A stretch of 64,000 nt of DNA from an uncultured Clostridia bacterium (GTDB taxonomy: Bacteria > Bacillota > Clostridia > TANB77 > CAG-508), in contig CANQYM010000003.1 of NCBI GenBank assembly GCA_947628085.1, positions 62,001 through 126,000 on the forward strand, given 5' to 3'. Position numbers and translations under genes: made by a program. Positions 27,789-36,329 of the stretch are shown here, piece by piece; position 1 is the first letter of the stretch; each line of letters begins with the position of its first letter. Under the pieces are notes generated by a model. The model had not been told where the DNA came from, ran no database searches, and saw only the letters and a list, made by a program, of their open reading frames with translations.

Positions 27789-28874
27789 TTACTCTACTGT
27801 TTCTCCTTTTTCTTTAACATATAATGTTTGTGTTGGATATGCTAAATCTATATTTTCTTTTTCTACTATGAATAATATGCTACATAGTAAATCTTCTTTT
27901 ATTTTTATATATTTCACATATTCTTTTTCTTTTACATATAAGAATATTTTTATATCACTACTGCAAGCAGAAATTCCATCTAAAACAACTTGCACTGTTC
28001 CTTTCACAACATCTGGATTGTTTTCTAAAACTAATTTTATTTCTTTTGTTATTTTTCTAATTTTTTCAGTTGGTGTTTCTAAGCTTATATTTAAAATGGT
28101 TTCAAATCTTCTAGTATTTAATCTGTTCCAGTTTATTACATAAGATGATGTAATTGTTGAATTTGGTATAGTTATAACTGTGTTGTTAACTGGTTTTATA
28201 CGTGTACTTCTAAATGTTATATCAACAACTGTTCCTTCATATTCTCCAACTTGAATCCAATCGCCTATAACAAAAGGCTTATCACTTAATATTGTAAGAC
28301 CACTTAATAATCCTTTAACTATATCTTGTGCTGCTAATGCTAACGCAGCACTTCCTATACCTAAACCAGCAGCTAAGCCTCCAAGGCTATTGAAGTTAAA
28401 TCCCATTTCTTTTTGTTTAAGAACAACAATTACAAATATGAACCAAATAACTGCTCTTATAATTTTACAAATAAATCTATCTACTGCTTTATTATCTGAC
28501 TTCTTAAAAAGTGTTTTATAAATTTCTGAATCTTCTGTAATTAAAGAACAAATTGCTCTAGTTATGCAATAAAATACTATTATTCTAAATATTAAATTCA
28601 TATATGTTAAAATTTGTTTATCTACTGGTAATATATTTATTGCACAAAAAATTCCAAGAAAAACAAAAAATACTGTTAATGGTTTATACATAGTGCTTTC
28701 TTTTGGAACGTTTTTGTTTTTTGTAAATATGTAATAAATTTTTATTAATATTCTAGATAGAATACCTCTAAATAAAATGAAAAATATTAAAACTGCTAAT
28801 GAAATTTGCAAGTCAAATATCTTTAGCAAATTGTTTACATCTATTGAACTTAGTGATTGCCTTAAATTTTCCAC
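27789..28874 (-). CDS. Small-conductance mechanosensitive channel, MscS family
   Basis: About 361 residues. Five hydrophobic helices are followed by the pore helix GGLAAGLGIGSAALALAAQDIVKGLLSGL, rich in Gly and Ala (described, not typical of enzymes), and the beta-domain VGDWIQVGEYEGTVVDI, TRIKPVNNTVITIPNS. This is the MscS core that opens under membrane tension. I favour a GTG start at 28874, five bases after GGAGG, over the ATG at 28907, which lacks a Shine-Dalgarno sequence. Downstream is the patatin gene. Confidence 0.9.
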   Translation of the reverse strand: MENLRQSLSSIDVNNLLKIFDLQISLAVLIFFILFRGILSRILIKIYYIFTKNKNVPKESTMYKPLTVFFVFLGIFCAINILPVDKQILTYMNLIFRIIVFYCITRAICSLITEDSEIYKTLFKKSDNKAVDRFICKIIRAVIWFIFVIVVLKQKEMGFNFNSLGGLAAGLGIGSAALALAAQDIVKGLLSGLTILSDKPFVIGDWIQVGEYEGTVVDITFRSTRIKPVNNTVITIPNSTITSSYVINWNRLNTRRFETILNISLETPTEKIRKITKEIKLVLENNPDVVKGTVQVVLDGISACSSDIKIFLYVKEKEYVKYIKIKEDLLCSILFIVEKENIDLAYPTQTLYVKEKGETVE

Positions 28875-28995
28875 TTTTTCCTCCATATTTTTTATGTAGT
28901 AAAACATACTTTACCCAATTTTATAAAGTTATTATATATTAAAAGATAAAAAAAGTATACATATTTTTTTATCTTTAGAAAATTTTTTAAAAAAT

Positions 28996-29060
28996 AAGAA
29001 AAAGGAAGATTGCTCCAATCGCCCTTCGCTTACGCTTCGGTTGGTCGCTTACGCGTCACT
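28996..29060. repeat. Fold-back repeat, type 1, truncated copy 4
   Basis: Only the second half of the core is present (AAAAGGAAGATTGCTCC to GCGTCACT). The first half (AGTGACTTGG, GTCGCAATCTTC) and the left arm are missing: the sequence to the left shows no complement to the A/T-rich right flank. It appears to be a decayed or deleted copy, between the MscS gene and a small membrane-protein gene. Confidence 0.8.
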
Positions 29061-29110
29061 AAATAAAATAATATTCGAGCCTTTTTAAGAGATGATTAAA
29101 TTTGATAATA

Positions 29111-29137
29111 AAAAAAGACTTTATAAAAGTCTTTTTT
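29111..29137 (-). terminator. Terminator overlapping the stop of a small membrane-protein gene
   Basis: AAAAAAGACTTT pairs with AAAGTCTTTTTT; the gene's stop codon (29136-29138) lies inside the A/T tract. Confidence 0.8.
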
Positions 29138-29378
29138 ACACTAATTTATTAAAATCTTCTTTTATTTGCAGTTCCTCACTTATACTAAACTGAGAATATG
29201 TATTTGGTTCTCTTTCTTTTGAAAATTCGTATTTATTTGACATATATGAAAATATTATGAGCAAAAATACTGCCATAACCCATAATACTAATGATAATTC
29301 TTCTCCTAAATAATTAAGCAATCTATTCTCATTTTGATTATTTTCCATTGTTTCAACATAAACATTTTGTAATTTCAT
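29136..29378 (-). CDS. Small single-span membrane protein
   Basis: 80 residues: an Asn/Glu-rich N-terminus, one membrane helix (about 28-46; LSLVLWVMAVFLLIIFSYM) and a charged C-terminal tail. GGAGAAAA precedes the ATG and it has its own terminator, so it is a genuine small gene. No family recognised. Confidence 0.6.
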   Translation of the reverse strand: MKLQNVYVETMENNQNENRLLNYLGEELSLVLWVMAVFLLIIFSYMSNKYEFSKEREPNTYSQFSISEELQIKEDFNKLV

Positions 29379-29600
29379 AAATTTTTTCTCCTTCTATATC
29401 TCTTTGTGAAGTGTTCTAAATATACATTTAATTTTCATAAATAGCAATTACAAATATATTACTTTATTTTTCCACTTTCTAGGGAAATCCCTTTAGCGCT
29501 TTTATTAAGTTTTTATTACATAATATATTATGATTATTTTTTCAAAAAATTTCCTTTGATTTTAAAATTTAAAAACATTTTTATTCTATAAATAAATATA

Positions 29601-29645
29601 AAAAAAGGCTTAAAATATGCAAAACACATACTTTAAGTCTTTTTA
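29601..29645 (-). terminator. Terminator of the Spo0E-like gene
   Basis: On the minus strand AAAGACTTAAAGTATG pairs with CATATTTTAAGCCTTT (imperfect) and ends in a T run, 23 bases after the stop at 29668. Confidence 0.75.
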
Positions 29646-29667
29646 CAAATATTTCTATATATATTTT

Positions 29668-29826
29668 TTATTTATTTGTTGCCTCTATTATATTCATATT
29701 CGAATAATATTTTGCTATCAGTTCATCTAATTCTACACTAATTTTATAAATAACAGAATAATCTTCACCATTTTCTATGCATTTGTTTAATTTATCTCTT
29801 AATTTACAAATTTTATCATCTAACAT
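29668..29826 (-). CDS. Spo0E-like aspartyl-phosphate phosphatase
   Basis: 52 residues from an ATG at 29826 with AAGGAGAA upstream. The pattern I..LR..L, then GEDYSVIYKISVELD and ELIAKYY matches the short Spo0E family, in which S-x-E-L-D is the active-site signature; here it reads S-V-E-L-D (about 30-34). Members dephosphorylate the response regulator Spo0A and delay sporulation. The length is typical of clostridial members. It has its own terminator. This is the only direct hint of sporulation control in the window. Confidence 0.8.
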   Translation of the reverse strand: MLDDKICKLRDKLNKCIENGEDYSVIYKISVELDELIAKYYSNMNIIEATNK

Positions 29827-29908
29827 AACATCATTCTCCTTTTCTTTATTTTTTTCTCATTTGTATATTTTAAAAATACCATTTTACCTCATAAAAGTCA
29901 ATAAATTC

Positions 29909-30715
29909 TCAGCATTTGAGGTGCTTTTCGTTAGACTTTTTTCGACAAAATATTACAATTAGTGAAGTTAAAAATATTAAACTAGACAAAACCTGTGAAA
30001 TTCTACAATTAAACAACATTAAACTATCTGTTCTTAAACCTTCTAAAAAGAATCTTCCAAATGAATAAAATGTTAAATAAAGCAAAGTAATTTCTCCTTT
30101 AAATTTTCTTTTCTTTTGAAGAATTCTTAAAATGATGAATATTGAAAAAGTTAAAATTGCTTCATATAGAAAAACTGGATGCACTTCTTTATACCCTTCT
30201 AGAGTTTCAATTCCCATTCTAAAAATGCTTTTTGTTTCATAGCCATAAGCCTCAACATTAAAAAAGTTTCCGAAACGACCTATGCATTGGCCAATTGCTA
30301 CGAAAGGAACTATGTAATCAAAAAAATTTAGAAAATCCTTTTTCTGTATTTTACAATTTATTATTATAGAAATCGCACCAAATATTAGCCCTCCATAAAT
30401 AGCTAATCCACCATCTCTTATATTAAAAATTTCTAAAATATTTTGCTTATAATATTCTAAATTAAATAGCACGAAATAAAGTCTTGCTCCTATTATTCCA
30501 AAAATTATCCCTATTATAAAATTTTCCAAAACAAAATCGTATTCTTCATCAAACTTTTCTTTGCTTATTTTGCATAAAATTAATGCACATATAAGACCTA
30601 AAACAATACAAATAGCGTATTTGTATATTTCTATACCGAATACGCTAAATGCTATTTTAGAAAATTTAAATTCTAAATTAAATTCTGGAAATCTTACAAT
30701 ATTTAATTTTTCCAT
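29909..30715 (-). CDS. lgt: Phosphatidylglycerol:prolipoprotein diacylglyceryl transferase
   Basis: 268 residues with about seven membrane helices. The family signature GRFGNFFNVEAYG is complete, HPVFLYEA and the C-terminal YSFGRFFLEGLR (essential Arg region) are present, and DGGLAIYGGLIFG fits the conserved loop. It transfers diacylglycerol to the lipobox Cys of prolipoproteins at the inner membrane. It lies 10 bases after the M16 peptidase gene and lacks a clear Shine-Dalgarno sequence, so it is probably translated by coupling. Confidence 0.94.
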   Translation of the reverse strand: MEKLNIVRFPEFNLEFKFSKIAFSVFGIEIYKYAICIVLGLICALILCKISKEKFDEEYDFVLENFIIGIIFGIIGARLYFVLFNLEYYKQNILEIFNIRDGGLAIYGGLIFGAISIIINCKIQKKDFLNFFDYIVPFVAIGQCIGRFGNFFNVEAYGYETKSIFRMGIETLEGYKEVHPVFLYEAILTFSIFIILRILQKKRKFKGEITLLYLTFYSFGRFFLEGLRTDSLMLFNCRISQVLSSLIFLTSLIVIFCRKKSNEKHLKC

Positions 30716-30725
30716 ATTTAAAATT

Positions 30726-31997
30726 TTATTCAGCTACTGGTTTTATAACTGATACAACCTTCCTTTTTTCTACAAATAATTCTTTTAGAACTTTTTCTAC
30801 ATAATTTTTATTTACACTTTTAAATTCTTCAAAATAATCAAAAGAATTTATGTTTTTAAAATAATCAGCTACTATTATGCTAGCTATATTTGAAACATCA
30901 TTATAATCCTTTATATAATTACCATACACAGCTTTTTGAGCTCTTAAAAAATCCTCTTCTGAAATACCGTTTTCTTTAACTTTTTCTATTTGATTATCTA
31001 TTTCTTTTATAACTTCTTCAACATAATTTGTTTGAACTTGTATTAAAAAATGTGCAAAAGTTTTTGAAAATTCATAATTTGTTGTTGGATTTGTTAAAAG
31101 CTTTCCTTCTTCATATAATTTTTTAAAAAATTCTGTACTTTTACTAAATAATATTGTAGATAATATTTCAAGAGCTATGTCCTTTTTTATTTTATTTTCA
31201 TTTAAGTTATTATCTTTGTAGCCAATTATAATTGTTGGCATACTTATATTCATTTCTTTTTCAACATATTTTTCTACTATTTCTTCTGGCTCTTCATTAT
31301 AAACTCTCTTTACATCTTCTGTATTTTTTAAAATAACTTTTTCTTTTATTTTTTCTAAAATTTCTTTTGGATTAAAATCGCCAGCAAGAACAATTATCAT
31401 ATTTGATGGATAATAAAAAGAACTATAAATTTTATATAATTTATCTTTATCAATTTGAGCTATAGTTTCTTTTGTTCCAGCAACATCAATATTTATCTCA
31501 TTATTTTTATACATTGCTTTCATTGCATTCATATATACAGCCCATTCTGGATAATCATCATACATCATTATTTCTTGTTCAATAATTCCACGCTCTTTTT
31601 CAACATTTTCATCTGTAAAATATGGATGCTGAACATAGTCCATAAATTCTTCTAATGCTTCATCAAAATTATCTGTACATTCAAATAAATATGCTGTATG
31701 ATCATTTGTTGTGTAAGCATTTGCCTCAACTCCAAGAGATGTTAAAACATCTAAACTATTTTTCCCATTTTCTTGTTCAAATAGTTTATGCTCTAAATAA
31801 TGTGCAATTCCATCTGGAACTGTTGTTAAATTCTCTTCTCCTTGAGAATAAAATTTATTATCAATAGAACCAAAATTTGCACTCCAAACAATATATTTTT
31901 TTCTTGTTTTTTTAGGCATAACCATTATAGTTAAACCATTTTCTAATTTTTCTATATATAGTTTTTCTTTTATTTTGCTATTTTCTAAAATTTGCAC
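30726..31997 (-). CDS. M16 zinc peptidase, YmfH-like (catalytic partner)
   Basis: 423 residues. HYLEH (His 66, Glu 69, His 70) is the inverted zinc motif of M16 peptidases, with a downstream Glu in EKERGIIEQEI completing the site. The start is GTG at 31997 with GGAG upstream. In bacilli such genes come as an active/inactive pair; here the inactive partner is the next gene upstream, 54 bases away. It probably degrades peptides in the cytoplasm or near the membrane; the substrate is unknown. Confidence 0.9.
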   Translation of the reverse strand: MQILENSKIKEKLYIEKLENGLTIMVMPKKTRKKYIVWSANFGSIDNKFYSQGEENLTTVPDGIAHYLEHKLFEQENGKNSLDVLTSLGVEANAYTTNDHTAYLFECTDNFDEALEEFMDYVQHPYFTDENVEKERGIIEQEIMMYDDYPEWAVYMNAMKAMYKNNEINIDVAGTKETIAQIDKDKLYKIYSSFYYPSNMIIVLAGDFNPKEILEKIKEKVILKNTEDVKRVYNEEPEEIVEKYVEKEMNISMPTIIIGYKDNNLNENKIKKDIALEILSTILFSKSTEFFKKLYEEGKLLTNPTTNYEFSKTFAHFLIQVQTNYVEEVIKEIDNQIEKVKENGISEEDFLRAQKAVYGNYIKDYNDVSNIASIIVADYFKNINSFDYFEEFKSVNKNYVEKVLKELFVEKRKVVSVIKPVAE

Positions 31998-32051
31998 TTT
32001 TTTTCTCCTATTCTAAACATTATTTTAAAGCATCATTTTACTTATAAACTT

Positions 32052-33332
32052 TTAGTCTTTTAAAAAATAAATTGTATTTAAACTTATGTTATTTGCTAAA
32101 TTTATTATATCTTCTCTTTTTACGTTTTCAATTTTTGAAATATATTCTTCTAAAGTCATATTTGTTTTAGCAATTTCTTGCCCTATATAATAAACAATTT
32201 CTGTATCTTGCTCTTCATTAACATTTTTAAGTCCTGAAATTAAATATGTTTTTGCATTAAAAATATCTTCATCTGAAAACTCACCTTTTTTTATGTTTTC
32301 AAGTTGAACTTTTATAAGATTTAATGCTTTTTCATAATTTTCTATTTGAATTCCACATCTTATAAAGATATTTAATTTTTGTTTTACTAAAGTGCTTTTT
32401 GCAGAATATGCCAAACTTGCCTTTTCTCTTACATTTTGGAACATCATAGAATTTGCTCCATCTCCTAAAATTGCATTATATACCATAGATGTTGCTTGCA
32501 AGTTTTCCATATTTGAAATAATGTCTAGTCCTAAAACTAATTTTCCTTGAGTAACGTTCATTGATTCTTTAATTTCTTTTACTTTTTCCACAGGTTGTTT
32601 ACTTTCTGTGTATTCATTGTTCAAAATATAATTTTCTATTCTTGGCTTTAATTTTTTTATATTTTCATTTGCATTTAAAAGTCCTACTATTCTATTTTCA
32701 TCTATATTTCCAGAAATAAAAATATCTATTTTAGAATTTTGAATTAAATAGTTATAATAATCTGAAAGCTCTTCAATAGTTATTTTTTGAATGTCTTCAA
32801 CATATCCATATTTATATAATCCATATCCTTTTTCGCCATACATTTCTGATATACATCTATCAAAAGAATATGAATCTTTTTCATCTATTTTACTTTCTAT
32901 AGTATTTTTCAAATTTTGTTTTTCAACATCTAAAAAATCTTTATTTAAATTTCCTTTATCATCTGTTAATGGATTAAATACAATGTCTAGCAAATCTTCT
33001 ATGCTTTCTTTTAATATGTTTTCATTATTTAAAGCATACTCTGTGCTTATTGATTCAATATAAAATTTTAAAACTACGTTATCGCCCATTTTGTCTATAC
33101 CACAATTAAAAGATGCTCCATAAATATTTTCTAGCTCTTTGCTTATTAAATATTGACTTGGTATTTTTTTACTTCCTCTTCTTAGCATAAATGGTATTAG
33201 TGCATTTTTTGTTACTGTTTCTCTTTTAAGTGGTGTAGTTATAATAATGCAAGTTATATCTGTTTTATATTTATCTGTTTTTATACAATGTAATTTTATT
33301 CCTTGCTTAATCTCAATACTTGTTTTACTCAT
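32052..33332 (-). CDS. M16-family protein lacking the zinc motif, YmfF-like
   Basis: 426 residues with the M16 fold pattern (NALIPFMLRRGSKKIPSQYL, ELENIYGASFNCGI, DNVVLKFYIES) but no HxxEH: the position is occupied by a PFMLRRG helix. It fits the non-catalytic member of the YmfF/YmfH pair and probably closes the chamber with the active partner. AAAGGAGA precedes the ATG. Confidence 0.87.
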   Translation of the reverse strand: MSKTSIEIKQGIKLHCIKTDKYKTDITCIIITTPLKRETVTKNALIPFMLRRGSKKIPSQYLISKELENIYGASFNCGIDKMGDNVVLKFYIESISTEYALNNENILKESIEDLLDIVFNPLTDDKGNLNKDFLDVEKQNLKNTIESKIDEKDSYSFDRCISEMYGEKGYGLYKYGYVEDIQKITIEELSDYYNYLIQNSKIDIFISGNIDENRIVGLLNANENIKKLKPRIENYILNNEYTESKQPVEKVKEIKESMNVTQGKLVLGLDIISNMENLQATSMVYNAILGDGANSMMFQNVREKASLAYSAKSTLVKQKLNIFIRCGIQIENYEKALNLIKVQLENIKKGEFSDEDIFNAKTYLISGLKNVNEEQDTEIVYYIGQEIAKTNMTLEEYISKIENVKREDIINLANNISLNTIYFLKD

Positions 33333-33380
33333 TAAAATCTCCTTTTTTTCTAGTATTTAAATTTTAGAAAAATTTATTCA

Positions 33381-33800
33381 TTAAAATTCCATTAAATTCA
33401 ATCCTATTTCATCACTTAATTTTCTGCCAACTTTTCCATTAATTTTTCTTAAAATTATTTCTGATGTAGCTGAAATTTTAGCTTTTACAAGATGTCCACC
33501 TCTTACATTTCCATTTTCATCTCCAAAATTAATATGAATATGAAGATAAACATTTCCTTCTTTTCTAGTTGCGTTTCCAATTAAAGAAGTTATTTCAAAT
33601 ATTCCTTCAAAAACTTTTGTGTTATATTCTTTGGTGTTTACATTAAAAACTCCAATTTCTACGAAATTACTTGCTCCAAGCCCTGTAATTTCTGCTAATT
33701 CAATTTTTTCTCTACTACAAATTTCTGTTAAGCTTTGAATTACCTCTTCTCCTTTTTCTAATCTTATAACATATGTATCATCAAATTTTCTATATTCCAT
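33381..33800 (-). CDS. PPC-domain (DUF296) protein
   Basis: 139 residues. ITGLGASNFVEIGVFN, FEITSLIGNA, HIHINFGDENG and GGHLVKA follow the conserved PPC/DUF296 pattern found in small bacterial trimers and in plant AT-hook proteins. The His cluster may bind a metal. Function in bacteria is not established. The leader is unusual: AAAGGAGA lies about 30 bases from the ATG, with a 7-bp hairpin (33810-33831) between them. Confidence 0.85.
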   Translation of the reverse strand: MEYRKFDDTYVIRLEKGEEVIQSLTEICSREKIELAEITGLGASNFVEIGVFNVNTKEYNTKVFEGIFEITSLIGNATRKEGNVYLHIHINFGDENGNVRGGHLVKAKISATSEIILRKINGKVGRKLSDEIGLNLMEF

Positions 33801-33809
33801 TTTTTATTT

Positions 33810-33837
33810 AAATAGCTTTTAAATGCTATTTCTCCTT
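33810..33837 (-). promoter_or_regulatory. Hairpin between Shine-Dalgarno sequence and start of the PPC gene
   Basis: On the minus strand GGAG is followed by AAATAGC-loop-GCTATTT and then AAATAAAAAATG. Folding the hairpin would bring the Shine-Dalgarno sequence to about ten bases from the start. Confidence 0.4.
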
Positions 33838-33930
33838 TCTTTTTTATTAGCAAATATATATTATCATAAGTTTTAAGCTAATACAAATTTTAATAAAAAT
33901 AATATTTTTTCTAAAATAAAAACATTATTT

Positions 33931-34091
33931 TTTTCTTATGCAATTTATATATTAATTTAGATGTGATTTGTTGTCGCAATCTTCTTTTTTAAAAATAAAC
34001 AAAAGGAAGATTGCTCCAATCGCCCTTCGCTTACGCTTCGGTTGGTCGCTACGCATCACTGCTAAATTAATATATAAATTGCATAAGAAAA
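33931..34091. repeat. Fold-back repeat, type 1, copy 5
   Basis: A perfect 30-base inverted repeat (33931-33960 with 34062-34091) encloses the core (33961-34061). The basal stem here is GTGAT/ATCAC, another compensated change. It lies between the divergent PPC gene and tRNA-Gly. Confidence 0.87.
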
Positions 34092-34158
34092 CATGAATAA
34101 TTTTACTAAATTTTACTAAAAATTGAATTAGAAAAAATTATATATATTTTTTATTTCC

Positions 34159-34187
34159 TTGACTTTTGTATGATTTTCTGTTATTAT
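34159..34187 (+). promoter_or_regulatory. Promoter of tRNA-Gly
   Basis: TTGACT (34159-34164), a 17-base spacer and TATTAT (34182-34187) lie about 20 bases before the tRNA. Confidence 0.65.
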
Positions 34188-34207
34188 AATTATGTTTTAA
34201 ATCTTAT

Positions 34208-34283
34208 GCGGGAATAGCTCAGTTGATAGAGCGATGCCTTGCCAAGGCATAGGTCGCGGGTTTGAGCCCCGTTTCCCGCTCCA
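34208..34283 (+). tRNA. tRNA-Gly (GCC)
   Basis: 76 bases including an encoded CCA. GCGGGAA pairs with TTCCCGC in the acceptor stem, the anticodon arm TGCCTTGCCAAGGCA displays GCC, and GTTTGAGC is in the T arm. All stems are intact. Confidence 0.97.
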
Positions 34284-34400
34284 CACTTAACTAGAATAGC
34301 AAGTATTATACACCTGCTATTTTATTATTTATGAACAAATTTTTATCATTCTAGCAATCTTAAAATGTAGAAATATAAATATTTTATTATGGAGAATATT

Positions 34401-35978
34401 ATGGAAAAGCTTAAGTCTTCTATTAAAGAAAATTGGAAATATCTTCTAACTTCCATTATTTTAATGGGTATTACTCTACTAATTACTGCAACAATGTTTT
34501 ATAACCACGATTATTCATTAAATATTCCTGGAAGAGATTTATTTTCTAATGTTGCTTGGTCTGTTACTCTTGTTTTAGGTATTCTTGGAATTATATTTTT
34601 TAAAAATATAGATCTTAAAAAAATAAAATTAGAAAATGTATTTTTATGTTTAATCATTCCTTTAGGATTACTTTATGTTGCAGTTTTTCCTCTTGGAATG
34701 GTTCCTGATGAGGAATTTCATGCAAGAAAAGCTGCAGCAATTTCAGAAGGAAATTTCTTTTCTCATGCAAATGAAGAAGGTAAAGCAACAGATTATTTAA
34801 ATGCAAAAATAAATGAAGTTGTTACTCGTTCCGCTACTAACTATGCTGAAGCTTGGGAAAGAATGTCTACTGCCGAAACAGAAGATAGAGTTGAACTCGA
34901 ATATACAACTATGGCTTTATATGCTCCAATATGTCATATGCCACAGGCATTTGCAATGTTTATAACAAGACTTTTCAATGCTCCTATTGCTGTGCAGTGT
35001 TATGCGGCTAGAATAGTTAATCTTGCGTTATCAATTTTTTTAGTATATATGGCAATAAAATTAATTCCTTTTAAAAAGCAAATTGTGCTATTTGTTGCAC
35101 TTTTACCAATAACCTTGCAAGAATTTGCTTCTATGTCTTCAGATGCTTTAACAATTGCAATATGTTTATTTTATGTTTCATACATACTATATTTAAAATT
35201 TAATGATAATAAAAAAGAAATAAATAAAAAGGATATTGCTGTTTTAGGAATTTCATCAATCGTTGTAGCTTTATGCAAAATTGTATATCTACCACTATGT
35301 TTATTACTATTTATTTTGCCAAAAGAAAAATTTAAAAATTCTAAAAAATTTAAATGGATTTCTGTTATAACTATATTTTCAGTAGCAATAATACTTAATT
35401 TAATTTGGCTTGCATATTGTAGCAGATTTTTAATTCAGTTCAATCCAGATGTTAATGAAGCAGAACAGGTAAAATATGTATTAACACATCCTATTAGCTA
35501 TTTGCTAATATTGTTTAGATCTGTTAATATGTTTTCTCAAAGTTTGCTTTGCTGTCTATTTGGTGAAGGATTATCTCTCTACTTAGCCGTATGCTCTCCT
35601 TTATTTATTTTTTCTAGTATGGCAATTCTTTTAATGCTATATTTTATAGATGAAGAAGACAATAAAATTAAAATTGATGGAAAAACTAGATTCATGTTTT
35701 TACTAGTATTTGCTATCATATTTTTACTTATATATACTAGCCTTTATGTTCAATGGACTACATTAAAGAAACCAGTAGTATATGGTGTTCAAGCAAGATA
35801 TTTCTTGCCAATACTAACAGTACTAGCTGTTGTATTATTAAACAAAAAAATAGTATTTAAAGGAAAAATTGAAAATAGATATATAGCATCATTTATGTTA
35901 TTTTTTAATTTGCATGCACTAACTATTTTATATTTTACTTTTCTTATGGATATAGCTTTAGACTTTTATATGCGATAA
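34401..35978 (+). CDS. Multi-span membrane protein, DUF2142 family
   Basis: 525 residues with about 12 membrane helices. PDEEFHARKAAAISEG after the second hydrophobic region and the C-terminal YGVQARYFLPILT are typical of DUF2142 proteins, which resemble GT-C type glycosyltransferases; an Asp-Glu-Glu just outside a helix fits their metal/acceptor loop. A role in surface polysaccharide assembly is plausible but inferred. I choose the ATG at 34401, six bases after GGAG; the ATG at 34389 overlaps that sequence. Confidence 0.78.
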   Translation: MEKLKSSIKENWKYLLTSIILMGITLLITATMFYNHDYSLNIPGRDLFSNVAWSVTLVLGILGIIFFKNIDLKKIKLENVFLCLIIPLGLLYVAVFPLGMVPDEEFHARKAAAISEGNFFSHANEEGKATDYLNAKINEVVTRSATNYAEAWERMSTAETEDRVELEYTTMALYAPICHMPQAFAMFITRLFNAPIAVQCYAARIVNLALSIFLVYMAIKLIPFKKQIVLFVALLPITLQEFASMSSDALTIAICLFYVSYILYLKFNDNKKEINKKDIAVLGISSIVVALCKIVYLPLCLLLFILPKEKFKNSKKFKWISVITIFSVAIILNLIWLAYCSRFLIQFNPDVNEAEQVKYVLTHPISYLLILFRSVNMFSQSLLCCLFGEGLSLYLAVCSPLFIFSSMAILLMLYFIDEEDNKIKIDGKTRFMFLLVFAIIFLLIYTSLYVQWTTLKKPVVYGVQARYFLPILTVLAVVLLNKKIVFKGKIENRYIASFMLFFNLHALTILYFTFLMDIALDFYMR

Positions 35979-35994
35979 TATTTTATTTTAGATG

Positions 35995-36023
35995 TTGCTA
36001 TTTTTAAAATTTTATTGTATAAT
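35995..36023 (+). promoter_or_regulatory. Candidate promoter upstream of tRNA-Cys
   Basis: TTGCTA, 17 bases, TATAAT. The tRNA starts about 80 bases later, leaving a leader that contains a 12-bp inverted repeat (36048-36059 with 36084-36095). Confidence 0.45.
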
Positions 36024-36105
36024 CTAGTAAGTTATTTCAAGAAAAATCTATAATATGCATAAAGTTCATATTATAAAATTTTGTGCATATTATAGTATAA
36101 AAGAT

Positions 36106-36179
36106 GGCGCCATAGCCAAGTGGTAAGGCACGAGTCTGCAAAACTCTGATCATCGGTTCAAATCCGATTGGCGCCTCCA
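36106..36179 (+). tRNA. tRNA-Cys (GCA)
   Basis: 74 bases including an encoded CCA. GGCGCCA pairs with TGGCGCC, the anticodon loop CTGCAAA gives GCA, and GGTTCAAAT is in the T loop. All stems are intact. Confidence 0.97.
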
Positions 36180-36186
36180 TGTCGAA

Positions 36187-36233
36187 GAATGTTGAAATTT
36201 CAGCAAAAATTTGAGATTTTGACATTCTTTTTA
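36187..36233 (+). terminator. Terminator of tRNA-Cys
   Basis: GAATGTTGAAAT pairs imperfectly with ATTTTGACATTC and is followed by T5. Confidence 0.7.
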
Positions 36234-36329
36234 TATGCAAATCAAAAATAGTTTAATAAAGTTCAAATTTTTATATATGATTATCAAAACATAAAAGATT
36301 GTTTTCCACGTATTTTCATCCTCGTAATT

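Noticed and set aside
29379..29667. Possible further small gene between the 80-residue membrane protein and the Spo0E-like gene
   Set aside because: No frame with a Shine-Dalgarno sequence was found; only the Spo0E terminator and A/T-rich sequence are seen.
36037..36240. 67-codon minus-strand frame containing IGFEPMIRVLQTRALPLGYGA
   Set aside because: It is the antisense reading of tRNA-Cys, a familiar spurious product of that tRNA sequence.
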